Shown: piece by piece, positions 49,356-58,380 of the stretch
Layout of the letters: the number at the start of each line of letters is the position of its first letter
Numbering within the stretch: the first letter of the stretch is position 1
Assembly (NCBI RefSeq): GCF_008085905.1
Contig: NZ_VSFF01000006.1
Span: forward strand, 525,005 to 589,004
Direction: 5' to 3'
Source of the DNA: Actinomadura syzygii
GTDB taxonomy: Bacteria > Actinomycetota > Actinomycetes > Streptosporangiales > Streptosporangiaceae
DNA: 64,000 nucleotides
Position numbers and translations under genes: made by a program
The notes under the pieces: model-generated
What the model was told of the DNA's origin: nothing
Seen by the model: only the letters and a program-made list of their open reading frames with translations
Database searches by the model: none

Positions 49356-51083
49356 GTGACCAACGAGAATCCCCGCACTCCAACCGCTGCCCTGGTCATG
49401 AACCCGCTGGCCACACGCAAGACCTCGCTCTACCGGCTGCGCGGCACCGGACCGACCGAGGAGGAGGACCTGCGCTCTTTTGTCCTGCCGCGCTATCTGA
49501 AGCGCGACGGCTTCGAGGCTCGCGAGGTCGACCACAACGGCATCTCCGGCCTGCTCGTCTCCGGCACAATCGCGCCTGGCCCGGCCGACTGGTGCGAACT
49601 GCTCAGTTTCCTGACCGGAGGGTCCGTCGCCGAGGAGAATCGGACGGCTCTTGCCCTCCTCCTAGTCCGCACCGAGAAGGCGATCTACGGCCTAACCTAC
49701 GGCATGGGCCACCTGATGATCGATCCAATTCGGATCGATCCCGGCTTCGGCATCGAGTTCGCCGTCCGCTGCCTGAACGAGGACCGCATCACCAAGGTCC
49801 GCCGCCAGATCATGGACGCGCGCGGCCGCACCGACGAGAACTCCGCCATTAGCGGGGAGAACATCCGCGGCTTCGGCATCGAGCAGTTCGGAGAGATCGT
49901 CAGCCAGATCTCCGGGCAGATCGTCGGCGTCCCACTCACCTTCACCCGGGACGACACCCGGCCTGCGCACGTCACCGGCAACGACCGTTCGATCAAGCTG
50001 CACCTCGGCGGCGCCCCCGCCGCCCTGCTGCACGACCTCCAGCAGATCGAGGAAGTCTGTGCCCGCCCCAACCCGCTGCCCGAGTTTGAGTTCATCGCCC
50101 AGGTCCGGCCGCTCAACCCGAAGTCCGAGCAGGTGCGACTCCTTGATGAGCGCCTGGACATCATGCTCGGCGAAGGTGGAGCGAACCGCATGGCGTTGGC
50201 GGTGCCAAGCGTGTGCCGGGACAGGTTTGAATTCGCCGAGTCCTTCAAAGTAGCGCTCGCGGGCCACACGCAGTCCTACTCCGAGCTCGATATCGACCAA
50301 CTCGTCGCGGCAGTCCAGCATCGACCCCAAGGGAGTCGCCTGGTGGCTCTACGTAAGGGCCGCGTTCAGATGTTCGCCGACACCGACGATGCCGAGCCGA
50401 TCAGCGGCAAGGTCCCTGCCGACCACTGGTTCACCGCTGAAGTACCTGGCGGAGTCGTCCACTACTTCTACTGGCAGGGACGGTGGTACGAGATCGGTGC
50501 CGAATACCTCACCGTCATCGACCGCAGAGTCGCTGAGCTCCTGGCTCGCCCGACCACCGTCACGATGCCGCCCTGGACCAAAGGCACAGAACACGACGAG
50601 GAGGACCACGACGAAGGCTGGTACAACGCGCAGATCGCCGCCCAGGACGGGTACGTGCTGCTCGACAAGAACACCGTGCGCACCAAGCGCCTGCGCGGCG
50701 GCGGCCTCGAACTCAGCGACGTCCTCGGTCCGGGCGGCCAATTCATCTGCGTCAAGAAGGCCGACAAGAGCACCGCACCGCTGAACCATCTCTTCGCGCA
50801 GGGGCGCGTCGCCATCGAGACGTTGCGCTACGACCTCGAAGCCCGCAAGAAGTTCCTCGCCAAGCTCGACAAACTTGCACCCGAACACAATCTGGACACG
50901 TCGTTCAGCTCACCGACCGTCGTGTACGCCATCCTGCTCAAGGGCGGGGTGCCGGTGACCTCGGAGTCCCTGTTCGCCTTCGCCAAGGTCTCGCTGCTGA
51001 ACACGGCAACCGCGCTGGAGGGGATGGGCGCGCACGTAGAGGTTGTTTCCATCTCTCGGACCGCGACGACCGGGATGCTCTGA
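49356..51083 (+). CDS. DUF6119 / TIGR04141-like protein of unknown function
   Basis: 575 residues from GTG 49356, with AAGGA 5 nt upstream; the open frame further upstream is not coding-like. Family landmarks: YGLTYGMGHLMIDPIRIDPG, FGIEFAVRCLNEDRITKVRR, and near the C-terminus LSDVLGPGGQFICVKKADKS with LNHLFAQGRVAIETL. These match the sporadically distributed TIGR04141 proteins, whose biochemical role is not known. It starts 317 bp from, and divergent to, the HTH/methylase operon. A role in the same defence cluster is inference. Confidence 0.8.
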   Translation: MTNENPRTPTAALVMNPLATRKTSLYRLRGTGPTEEEDLRSFVLPRYLKRDGFEAREVDHNGISGLLVSGTIAPGPADWCELLSFLTGGSVAEENRTALALLLVRTEKAIYGLTYGMGHLMIDPIRIDPGFGIEFAVRCLNEDRITKVRRQIMDARGRTDENSAISGENIRGFGIEQFGEIVSQISGQIVGVPLTFTRDDTRPAHVTGNDRSIKLHLGGAPAALLHDLQQIEEVCARPNPLPEFEFIAQVRPLNPKSEQVRLLDERLDIMLGEGGANRMALAVPSVCRDRFEFAESFKVALAGHTQSYSELDIDQLVAAVQHRPQGSRLVALRKGRVQMFADTDDAEPISGKVPADHWFTAEVPGGVVHYFYWQGRWYEIGAEYLTVIDRRVAELLARPTTVTMPPWTKGTEHDEEDHDEGWYNAQIAAQDGYVLLDKNTVRTKRLRGGGLELSDVLGPGGQFICVKKADKSTAPLNHLFAQGRVAIETLRYDLEARKKFLAKLDKLAPEHNLDTSFSSPTVVYAILLKGGVPVTSESLFAFAKVSLLNTATALEGMGAHVEVVSISRTATTGML

Positions 51084-51094
51084 CACCTACTGCC

Positions 51095-51270
51095 GTCTGA
51101 AGGAGGACAACTTCATTGGCGGTGCGGAGCGTTGAGGAACGGTGGGCGACGATGAGAGTGATTCTGCTGGCGCGGGCGGTGCACATGGCGTCCTGGACGT
51201 CGGCTCCGCTTTCAGCATCGAAGTTGGAGACGGCTTCGTCCAGGATGAGGGTGGCGGCCGTGCGTCAACA
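51095..51270 (-). pseudogene. C-terminal fragment of an ABC transporter ATPase
   Basis: The minus strand reads RTAATLILDEAVSNFDAESG (Walker B and D-loop) and then ITLIVAHRSSTLRTANEVVL (H-loop). This is the end of an exporter-type ABC ATPase. It is preceded by a stop and has no signature motif or Walker A. It is wedged between two plus-strand genes. Confidence 0.65.
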
Positions 51271-51299
51271 GGGTGAGGTTGTCGATGGGGAATGGACCT

Positions 51300-54200
51300 G
51301 TGACTGAGCACATCCCGGAGGCAGAGGCCTTCATCCGGTTTCGCCTGGTCGAGATGTCGTCGCGGAACGAGCATCATCGGTTCGAGGAGATCGCGACTCG
51401 GGTTGCTCAGAAGCGCATCAGTTCGAACATCATGATTGCGACGGGGCCGGTCAGTTCGGGCGGGGATCAGCAGCGAGACGCAGAGTCGTTCACGACCCGG
51501 CTCCCGCATGAGTTGCCGCACGCGGCGGGCTTCGTGGCTGCGGCCTCGACCTTGCCCGTGGTGGTGGCCTGCACTGTCCAGAGCGGAGGCCTGAGACAGA
51601 AGGTTCTCGACGACCTTGCGGGCATCTGTGCCGAAGGTGCCGCTCCGGTGGAGCACGTAGCGTACTTCAGCGTGCACTCCATATCCGAGGGCATCACCCA
51701 CGACCTCCAGCGGGTCGCGCGGGAGTCGTACCGGGTGATACTAGACGTCTTCTGCGGTGGCGACATCGCGACGTTCCTGGCCCAGCAGGATCTGGTGTGG
51801 GTCGCAAGGCACTATCTGGAGCTTCCCTCACACTTGGTTCCGCCGCCTGAGGGCGAACCGGCGCCGCAGTGGTACACCGATCTCATCGAGGCCTTGCGGC
51901 AGAACAACGGACCAGTCGCCCTGACGCCAGCAGTGCAGGGAGAAGTCACCCACGGACTTCGGCATGCGACGTGGGACGAGCACGCGAACGCTGACTTGCC
52001 GGAATGGTTGCACTTCATGGGAGCGTTCCTGGCCGATTCCAAAGGCGGTGCTGACACTGAACTGGTTTTCCGGGCCTGCTACGAGATGGCTGTTGCACGG
52101 TTCCGGGGCATGGGAGTCGCGGCAGGCGTCGAAGACCTGGTCCGTCGAGCTGTGGACTATGCGTGCACCAGCAGCCAGCCGAACATCGTCGACGACGCCG
52201 TAACGCTCGGCTGGTACTGGGGGTCGATGTGGATGACCGGTGTCGCGAAGGCAGAAGCCTCCGAGATCGGCGCCGCGATGGCGCGGTTGCGAGGCCACCT
52301 CGTCGACCTGCTTGGAGCGACCGATTCGACTACTCATCCGGTGCGCTCGGCGACCTTGACCGGGACGCTCGCGTTCGCCTGCTTGATGCCGGACTGGGAG
52401 CGCATCGAGACGACCGAAGGCAAGCCGCAACCAGCCGATGTCGCTCCAGGAGCCGGCGTGCGACTGGACGAGTTCGAGGTCGACACCACCGCACTGCTGA
52501 GATTGCACCTGTTCGACCTCGACTCTGCAATGACGTATCTGGAGCAGTTGGTGGACCTGCTGCCACGGGCCCGCGCGTACTCCTCCAGCCAACTTGCACG
52601 CATGTTCACGATGTTCGCGACCGTCGCGTCCCAGTACCCGAACTACGAGAAGGTTCGTGACGGTCTCGATACCGCGCTAGCCGAAGTGCAGGGTGACGCC
52701 GCGATCGCGGAGCGATCCCGCGACCGCGGGATGGCGTTCGTGCGGGCCGGTCAGCCACTCAAAGCTCTCGCCGAGCTCCACAACGCAAAGGTGAAATGGT
52801 TCAACGGCGACACCATCTACGGCGCCGTCCTCACGATGCGATACCTAGGTTCGTTGTACGCCGAGCTCGGGCTGACGTACGCGGCGAAGATGTACGCCTG
52901 CACCGCTGCGACCTTGGGCCTGATGAGCGATGACACCGATGTGAATCGGCACGTGCCAAAGGCGCTACTGGAGACAGCCAAGTATGCCCAGCAGGCCGGC
53001 ACCTGGATTGATGCGGCCGCATTGACCGAAGTCGCGCTCCTTGCCCGAGCCCAGCTGCTGACCGACCCGTTCGACTACGACAAGTACTCCGAGCTCGCGG
53101 TACACGAGACCAACGCCACCTTGGAACTGGCCGGTATCCGCACATTCTGGCCCGAGCTTGAGCCGCTCATTGAAGCAGCCCACAGCGCGACGAAGTGGCA
53201 CGAGCAACTGATCGAGGTGATCGAGCACGACGGCTCCCGATTCGGCCTGACAGAACACGAGTTCCAGGCTCGGGCCGCCGACCAGCTCGCCGGCCCGCTC
53301 CTTGGTGATATCGGCCGCAGAAGAGTTATCGACTTCCAGGCTCTCGGCGTCCGCTGGATGTTCGAGTTCGACAACAACCGGGATACGGTGCTGACGGCTG
53401 AGGGGTTCGTCGCCGCGCTGCAGGTCCTCTTGGTCGACATCGCGCTGATGAACCCGGTCCTGATTAGCGGCACCGTCCGCGTCAACGTGGACGTGAAACC
53501 CGATGCGAGCCGAGAATGCGACCGGATCGACATCGACGACTCACGGCCCGAGATCGTGGCCCGCGTCATCCTCTCGAACTCGCTGACCGAGCCCGAAGCG
53601 CGGGACAGGACGATTCTCTCCATGTGCTGCCAGCTCCTGCACGCTGTCCACGTTCGCCCACCCGGCGACCTTCAAGAACTGCTGGAGCTGCTCTTCAAGG
53701 GTGGCCTCATCCACAAGGTGTCGATTGGCCGACCTTACGGGGAGACGGCCGCGCTGCTGCATGAGGAACACTACGCTCGGTGCGCCAACGCCAGCAGGCC
53801 ACCGTCGTCCGGCTCCTTCCACCCTGTCGAATGTGAGCATCTCTCACCCTCAACAGTCCTCGGTCCGGGCTACAACCATGACGAATCGCTCCAGGCCATC
53901 CGCGAACGGTATGAGGTCGCGAACGACGCCCTGCGGTACACCCTCCCGCGGCTCCTGTCCGATCGAGACGGCCGCGCGACCATCGTGAGGCTACGAAAGG
54001 AGGGGTGGCTCGACTGGCAGATTCTGGTCACGCTGGTAAACGTCGCAATGAATTGGCGCATGCAGCAGGCAGGAATACAACCAGGTGTCAGGGACCCCCG
54101 GCAGGCGGTCGAGCTTGCTCGCGAACCAGAAACAGCAGCATCTCCGAAAATGCCGTTGTCCGAGTTTGCAGATGATCGCATCGACATGCACGCCTTTGCT

Positions 54201-54425
54201 CAGACGGTCGCGGTAGCCCGCCGCTGGAACCTACGCGGACGGCCGAAGGCACCCGGTGAGAACACGATGCGGGACCTGCTAACCCGCCGATACCAGTACG
54301 CCGTCGATGACATCCCGCACCGTGACCTACTCGGCTGCATCGACGAGAACGGAAACTTGCTTCCGTTCCTCGACATGCCGTGCAACGGCAACCATCAGCG
54401 TCGCCAGGCCAGCGAATCCGCGTAG
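51300..54425 (+). CDS. large protein with nuclease-like N-terminus and helical repeats, candidate defence effector
   Basis: 1041 residues from GTG 51300; ATG 51285 is an alternative start. The first 190 or so residues resemble the PD-(D/E)xK-like domain in some NTPase-type defence proteins: RNEHHRFEEIATRVAQKRIS, then IATGPVSSGGDQQRDAESF, then VVACTVQSGGLRQKVLDDL. Candidate metal and catalytic residues are the Glu of RFEE, the Asp/Glu of GDQQRDAE, and the Gln of TVQ. The rest (residues about 250-1000) is helical, TPR-like, without Walker motifs. It follows the DUF6119 gene on the same strand. I infer DNA or RNA cutting controlled by the repeat region. Confidence 0.65.
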   Translation: MTEHIPEAEAFIRFRLVEMSSRNEHHRFEEIATRVAQKRISSNIMIATGPVSSGGDQQRDAESFTTRLPHELPHAAGFVAAASTLPVVVACTVQSGGLRQKVLDDLAGICAEGAAPVEHVAYFSVHSISEGITHDLQRVARESYRVILDVFCGGDIATFLAQQDLVWVARHYLELPSHLVPPPEGEPAPQWYTDLIEALRQNNGPVALTPAVQGEVTHGLRHATWDEHANADLPEWLHFMGAFLADSKGGADTELVFRACYEMAVARFRGMGVAAGVEDLVRRAVDYACTSSQPNIVDDAVTLGWYWGSMWMTGVAKAEASEIGAAMARLRGHLVDLLGATDSTTHPVRSATLTGTLAFACLMPDWERIETTEGKPQPADVAPGAGVRLDEFEVDTTALLRLHLFDLDSAMTYLEQLVDLLPRARAYSSSQLARMFTMFATVASQYPNYEKVRDGLDTALAEVQGDAAIAERSRDRGMAFVRAGQPLKALAELHNAKVKWFNGDTIYGAVLTMRYLGSLYAELGLTYAAKMYACTAATLGLMSDDTDVNRHVPKALLETAKYAQQAGTWIDAAALTEVALLARAQLLTDPFDYDKYSELAVHETNATLELAGIRTFWPELEPLIEAAHSATKWHEQLIEVIEHDGSRFGLTEHEFQARAADQLAGPLLGDIGRRRVIDFQALGVRWMFEFDNNRDTVLTAEGFVAALQVLLVDIALMNPVLISGTVRVNVDVKPDASRECDRIDIDDSRPEIVARVILSNSLTEPEARDRTILSMCCQLLHAVHVRPPGDLQELLELLFKGGLIHKVSIGRPYGETAALLHEEHYARCANASRPPSSGSFHPVECEHLSPSTVLGPGYNHDESLQAIRERYEVANDALRYTLPRLLSDRDGRATIVRLRKEGWLDWQILVTLVNVAMNWRMQQAGIQPGVRDPRQAVELAREPETAASPKMPLSEFADDRIDMHAFAQTVAVARRWNLRGRPKAPGENTMRDLLTRRYQYAVDDIPHRDLLGCIDENGNLLPFLDMPCNGNHQRRQASESA

Positions 54426-54621
54426 AATTCGTTTGGCGAGGTTGGCGATCCCGCCTGACACAGGATGCCTTATCAGACAGTGCGCTCGCCGACCAGCGCA
54501 GCGCCGCCCGCTTCTACCGGATCAACGACGCCTGCGTGGAGTGCATCCCACCGCCGCAGGCCTAGTCATGGGACTGCCCACCGTTGCCGCGCGCCACCTC
54601 CCCACCCGAGGGAGGCCGCTA

Positions 54622-54872
54622 ATGTCCGACCCGAACACCACCAACGGCACGCGCGACTGCAGCACCGAACCCATCGTGAAGCACTACTCCGGGCTCGTGC
54701 GCCTGGCACTGGCCGGTGACACCCCGCACGACGGTGAGGGACGCGGCAACTCCAGCGCCGGTGCCGCCGCCTACGGCGCCGAGGAGAGGTTCCCGAGGCC
54801 GCGCTGCGGGCGAGCCTGGGCTGCGACAACCCCCTTGCGGCCGCCGAGCTGCAGCCCGGGGCGAGACTTTAG
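54622..54872 (+). pseudogene. arsenite methyltransferase (arsM) N-terminal remnant
   Basis: IVKHYSGLVRLALAGDTP and AGAAAYGAEE are followed after a frameshift by VPEAALRASLGCDNPLAAAE and LQPGARL, then a stop. This is the N-terminus of ArsM up to just before its SAM motif (normally LRPGETVLDLG). A good ribosome site (GGGAGG) still precedes ATG 54622. The rest of the 54,426-54,898 gap shows only short unrelated ORFs. Confidence 0.65.
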
Positions 54873-54898
54873 GCCAGTCCACCTGCTTGGCTGGTCGC

Positions 54899-55483
54899 AT
54901 GAGGATCTTTCCCCGCAGGGACCCGCCACCTCCTCAGGAGCAGGAGGTCGCGGTTTTCCTCGCTGAGGCACGGAGGCTCCTGGACTATCACTGGCGGCGC
55001 GCAGACGCTTTCGAGCGCAAGGCGCTCGGTGTCCTGGCGTTCACGGGCGTGATCGTCGCGCTGCTGACGCCGAGCCTCAAGACGGTTCTCGACCTGCATG
55101 GTCACTACCGGACCACCGCACTTGCCCTGGGCGCTGCGGCGATCACGATGTTGGCCGGCAGCGCGGTCTCTTCAGCTGGTGCCCTGTGGGCGAGGAGCAG
55201 TAAGAGCGTCAACGTTCGTGAGGTTCGGGAGTTGTGGCGGGAGTATCTCCATCGTGCTGAGCACGGCGGAGGCGGTACAGACGCATGGGAGGCCGCTGGC
55301 CTGCAGCGCAATCTGGTGGAAAAACTGCTACACGGCGCGACCGAAGAGACGAGCCCCATTCAGTCTTTGTGCGACGACGCCGACGTCCGCGGACGCTGGT
55401 TCCTTCGAGGCGTATGGCTGAACCTGACGGCTCTGCTTCTTATCCTTGGCGTCGTCGTCACGACCACATTGGAGAGTCTTTGA
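54899..55483 (+). CDS. three-helix membrane protein, Pycsar/SLATT-effector-like in layout
   Basis: 194 residues from ATG 54899. The cytosolic N-terminus FLAEARRLLDYHWRRADAFE leads directly into two membrane helices (ALGVLAFTGVIVALLTPSL; TALALGAAAITMLAGSAVSS). A cytosolic helical region follows, then a C-terminal helix (LNLTALLLILGVVVTTTL). The layout, a helix feeding a TM hairpin plus a later TM, resembles membrane effectors of nucleotide-signalling defence systems. I do not see a sure family match. It lies downstream of the nuclease-like protein, on the same strand. Confidence 0.6.
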   Translation: MRIFPRRDPPPPQEQEVAVFLAEARRLLDYHWRRADAFERKALGVLAFTGVIVALLTPSLKTVLDLHGHYRTTALALGAAAITMLAGSAVSSAGALWARSSKSVNVREVRELWREYLHRAEHGGGGTDAWEAAGLQRNLVEKLLHGATEETSPIQSLCDDADVRGRWFLRGVWLNLTALLLILGVVVTTTLESL

Positions 55484-55596
55484 TGGGTAACTCTTCGCAG
55501 CCGCAACAGGATCCGCCTCCGAAGCTGCCTGACCCACCGCAACCACAGACGGAGAAGAAGGAGAAGGACCCGGGCGAGACTGAGCGTCGCGGGTAG
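55483..55596 (+). CDS. tiny Pro/Lys-rich ORF coupled to the membrane protein
   Basis: 37 residues. Its ATG overlaps the previous stop (TGATG), which favours coupled translation. The composition is PPPKLPDPPQPQTEKKEKDP, disordered. No family. Confidence 0.4.
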   Translation: MGNSSQPQQDPPPKLPDPPQPQTEKKEKDPGETERRG

Positions 55597-55731
55597 TCAG
55601 ACGATCCAGGTGACGCCGTGGACGGTGATGGTGCGGGTCTGTTCGTCGACTCGAACGTGGAGGATGCCGTCGCCGTCGTCAAACAAGGCGGGGCGGAACG
55701 AACGGTCGCCCTCGGCAGGGTCCTCTTCGGC
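55597..55731 (-). pseudogene. C-terminal remnant of an unknown protein
   Basis: After an in-frame stop the minus strand reads AEEDPAEGDRSFRPALFDDG then DGILHVRVDEQTRTITVHG, ending VTWIV. It looks like a beta-rich C-terminus. The upstream part is not recognisable. Confidence 0.35.
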
Positions 55732-56443
55732 CTAGCTCCATGGAGCTCAGCAGATTGCGACCAAAGTGTCGAACAGCGCTTTGCTCGGTCGTGAGGGAAG
55801 CCCACGAACCTCGTCGTGACCTTTGGCTGGAAAACCGCCTCGTAGGGGTTCACCTGGTGCGGCGGGAGAAGACCTCATCCATGGGACGTACTGGCCAACG
55901 CCATCGCGGACTTCTTCGTAACGCTGATGAAAGTCGGGCTTGGCGTAGGCGACAGCCAGGATGCTCCAGGTCTTCAGGAGCTCCCTATACCGGCGAAATC
56001 GTGGGCGCCGTCCACAGCCGGTGGTACTCGGCAAGGAACCTCGTGCACACCTACTTGGGGAGCCAGTTGTGGAGGACCTACGGATCCCCCGGATCAGGCT
56101 CCTCCGTGAACGGGCTACGCGCTCACGGGCTCAAGTGTAGTGGCAGGTTCAGGTCTCGTTGGGATTGGATCAATACCTTTATGATTGGATCAATACCCCA
56201 CGCTTGAGGCTTCCTGACCTGCGAAAACGTGCGGCTAGGGATCTGGGTTCAGTCAAGATCGAAATTGGCTGACGCGATCCTGCCGTCTCGACGCCTGGAG
56301 TCGGGCGATCTCGTGGCTTGGTTGACGCGGGTGTCTGGGTGCGGCCGTCCTTGCTGAGTATTCCGCCCGCACCGGGATGAGTTGAGCCCTGGCCCTCGGC
56401 CGGGGCGAACGAAACCGTCGGTGCCCGCCGTTACGGTTCCCCT
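55732..56443. repeat. gene-poor stretch with a 20-bp direct repeat
   Basis: No confident gene in 700 bp. GATTGGATCAATACC occurs at 56163-56177 and again at 56183-56197, exactly 20 bp apart. Such a period suits a regulator binding site or a short iteron pair. Confidence 0.5.
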
Positions 56444-57325
56444 ATGCACCGCCGAATCCGTGCCACCAACCTGCAGCCTTGCCGCGTCTGCGGATGCATG
56501 CCCGACCGACCTTGCCCAGGCGGATGCCGCCGCGACCCATGGGACCGCATCGGCACCCACAACCTCTGCTCAGCCTGCATGAGCCACAAGAGAGCCATCG
56601 ACTTCCTCGGCGGATCGAAGCTCCACACGAAACGCCGGAACTCGCCCACCGCCGAGCAGGTGGAGCAGGTCGGCTCGTGGGTGTGCGTGATCTGCGGTGA
56701 AAGCAAGGGGCACGATAGCGGCGAACGCTACGGGATACCGACGATCAGGACAGCGAAGTTGTTCTGCCACGCGGACGAGACCCACTGGCTCGGCGCGATA
56801 TGCCTCGTCGAGGAACCCTCCGGCAGAGGCGTAGGGGGATGTCGGCGCGAACTCATGCGCGTCGCGAGAGGAACCCGGTACGGGTCGGCGCGGCGGCTCG
56901 AACAACTCAAGGCCTACCGCGACAACCCGACACCGTTCGAGGTAACCCCCAACACCGTGGCCTCCGACTACGACAAGCGGACTGCAGCCCGTCTCCGCAG
57001 TGACGGGGTCCAGGTCACGGCCTTGGAGGTGGCCGCCTTCCGCGTGGTTGCGGGCGACGCGTGCCAAGTGTGCGGGCGGTCGGCAACGAAGGAGTATCCG
57101 GCACAGAAACGACCTGTGGGTTTGGATCACGACCATCGGCGCCGGAAGATGCGCGGCTGGCTATGTGCCGATTGCAACGGCGGGATGCAGTTCCTAGACC
57201 TCGCCGAGCCGGACCGGCAGGAGGGGTTCTACGCCAACGCCCTGTGGCTGTTCCGTGACGCCGAGGGAGTGAAGGGCGATCCCTGGTACGTCAAGCCTCC
57301 GTGGTTCCGGACCTCAGTCGCTTAG
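56444..57325 (+). CDS. recombination endonuclease VII-like HNH protein
   Basis: 293 residues from ATG 56444. Two Cys-rich zinc clusters lie in the N-terminal half (CRVCGCMPDRPCPGGC; WVCVICGES). The C-terminus carries the endonuclease VII/HNH nuclease: CQVCGRSATKEYP, GLDHDHRRRKMRGWLCADCN. HDH and the four cysteines are the catalytic and zinc residues. Phage homologues resolve branched DNA; here it may act as an anti-phage or element-encoded nuclease. It stands alone. Confidence 0.8.
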   Translation: MHRRIRATNLQPCRVCGCMPDRPCPGGCRRDPWDRIGTHNLCSACMSHKRAIDFLGGSKLHTKRRNSPTAEQVEQVGSWVCVICGESKGHDSGERYGIPTIRTAKLFCHADETHWLGAICLVEEPSGRGVGGCRRELMRVARGTRYGSARRLEQLKAYRDNPTPFEVTPNTVASDYDKRTAARLRSDGVQVTALEVAAFRVVAGDACQVCGRSATKEYPAQKRPVGLDHDHRRRKMRGWLCADCNGGMQFLDLAEPDRQEGFYANALWLFRDAEGVKGDPWYVKPPWFRTSVA

Positions 57326-57579
57326 CCCTTCCACCGGACATCGAACACCCGCAGCTTCTTCGCCTGCGGATCCACGAACACCGACGCCGCGCCCCGCACA
57401 TGCACACCGAATCTGACCCGCCGTACGTGTACGTCCGGCGTCCCCTTGCTGTGAGCAGGGTCAAAAGGATCTCGGGCAGCAGCCCGGAGCGCTGTGTTCA
57501 GCGACTCATAGTCCTCAGTCGAGAGCGGGATTGTCTGCTGCGCGGTCTCTGCGTCCCAGAACTCGACCTCGTAACCCAC
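57322..57579 (-). CDS. small protein, possible toxin partner of the DUF6247 protein
   Basis: 85 residues from GTG 57579. It begins MGYEVEFWDAETAQQTIPLS and ends ASVFVDPQAKKLRVFDVRWKG. The size and the beta-rich Arg-Val strand pattern recall RelE/ParE-type proteins, but no catalytic signature can be fixed. It lies 24 bp after the DUF6247 gene on the same strand, in the toxin position of an antitoxin-toxin pair. The stop overlaps the convergent HNH gene by 4 bp. Confidence 0.55.
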   Translation of the reverse strand: MGYEVEFWDAETAQQTIPLSTEDYESLNTALRAAARDPFDPAHSKGTPDVHVRRVRFGVHVRGAASVFVDPQAKKLRVFDVRWKG

Positions 57580-57603
57580 CCGGGAAACAGTACGGGAAAA
57601 AGG

Positions 57604-57897
57604 TCAGCCGTCGCGGCGCATTGCTGCAACCTCATCCAAAGAGATGCCAGGCGTTTCCGCGGTCCGCGCTCGCTCAAGCGCCTCGCGGTAGCGCGGATCG
57701 TTGAGCGCATCGGCAATGACGAGCCAGTGGGTGAGGACGTCTTGAAGATCCTTGTACTTGGCAATGTCCTCACTGGCGGCTTCGAGTGCATCCCGGTACT
57801 CGCGGAGGAACTCTGGGCGTTCGGCGGCAGGGAGCCAGTCATGGATGACCTGCGGATCCCGGGGGTCCGGGTCCTGGTGCACGGGGTACGCGCTCAT
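57604..57897 (-). CDS. DUF6247 family protein, possible antitoxin
   Basis: 97 residues from ATG 57897. DPDPRDPQVIHDWLPAAERP, then EFLREYRDALEAASEDIAKY, is the DUF6247 signature: DPR-x-I-x-LLP-x-ER-x-FL-x-Y. These proteins often precede a small toxin-like gene in actinomycetes, as here. An upstream ATG (57948) is in frame but lies in the AT-rich leader. Confidence 0.65.
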   Translation of the reverse strand: MSAYPVHQDPDPRDPQVIHDWLPAAERPEFLREYRDALEAASEDIAKYKDLQDVLTHWLVIADALNDPRYREALERARTAETPGISLDEVAAMRRDG

Positions 57898-57948
57898 GGG
57901 TCCTGCCTCGGTCCGGTACGTGGCGGGTGATGTTAACCGCACCCACAT

Positions 57949-58380
57949 CTTAGACCTAGGGCCCCTCAGGAAGTACCCAAGACGGAATACTTAGAAGGCC
58001 CAGTTAAAGACTCACCCAAATGAATTCCCTAATGAACTTAATAAATAATCCATTCAAAGCCCCTTAGAACACCTCTTTCAGGGAATGCTTTAAGCGGCTC
58101 CTTGAGGCCTCCTTCTAATGGGCGGACACAAGGAATCACTCATGCCTCCTCCTGCAAGAGTTCCCTTACCAGAGTCCTTAAAAGACTCCTTTCTAGGGAG
58201 TGGCTAATGCGCCACCTACCGGATCCCCGGACCCGGGTTCACAGCAGGGTCTGCTGCACCGCAATCGACGGCGGCACGTACCCGATCAGCGGCGCGCACC
58301 GCTCCTAGCACGCACGCACCAGCCGGCGCAGGGGAAGAACGCCAGGTCCGCGAGGAGTTTCACCCGCCAGCCCGGCACCG
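57949..58380. other. AT-rich patch without a gene, unusual composition
   Basis: Between about 57,960 and 58,205 the sequence is clearly more AT-rich than anything around it. It is full of CCTT, TTAA and AGGCCT runs (for example aatgaacttaataaataatc). No ORF of substance, no tRNA and no clean terminal inverted repeats were seen. It separates the DUF6247 promoter from the MerB-like remnant. Confidence 0.5.

Noticed and set aside
55747..56034. 95-codon minus-strand ORF
   Set aside because: Some protein-like stretches, but no start signal, family or conserved motif that I could identify.
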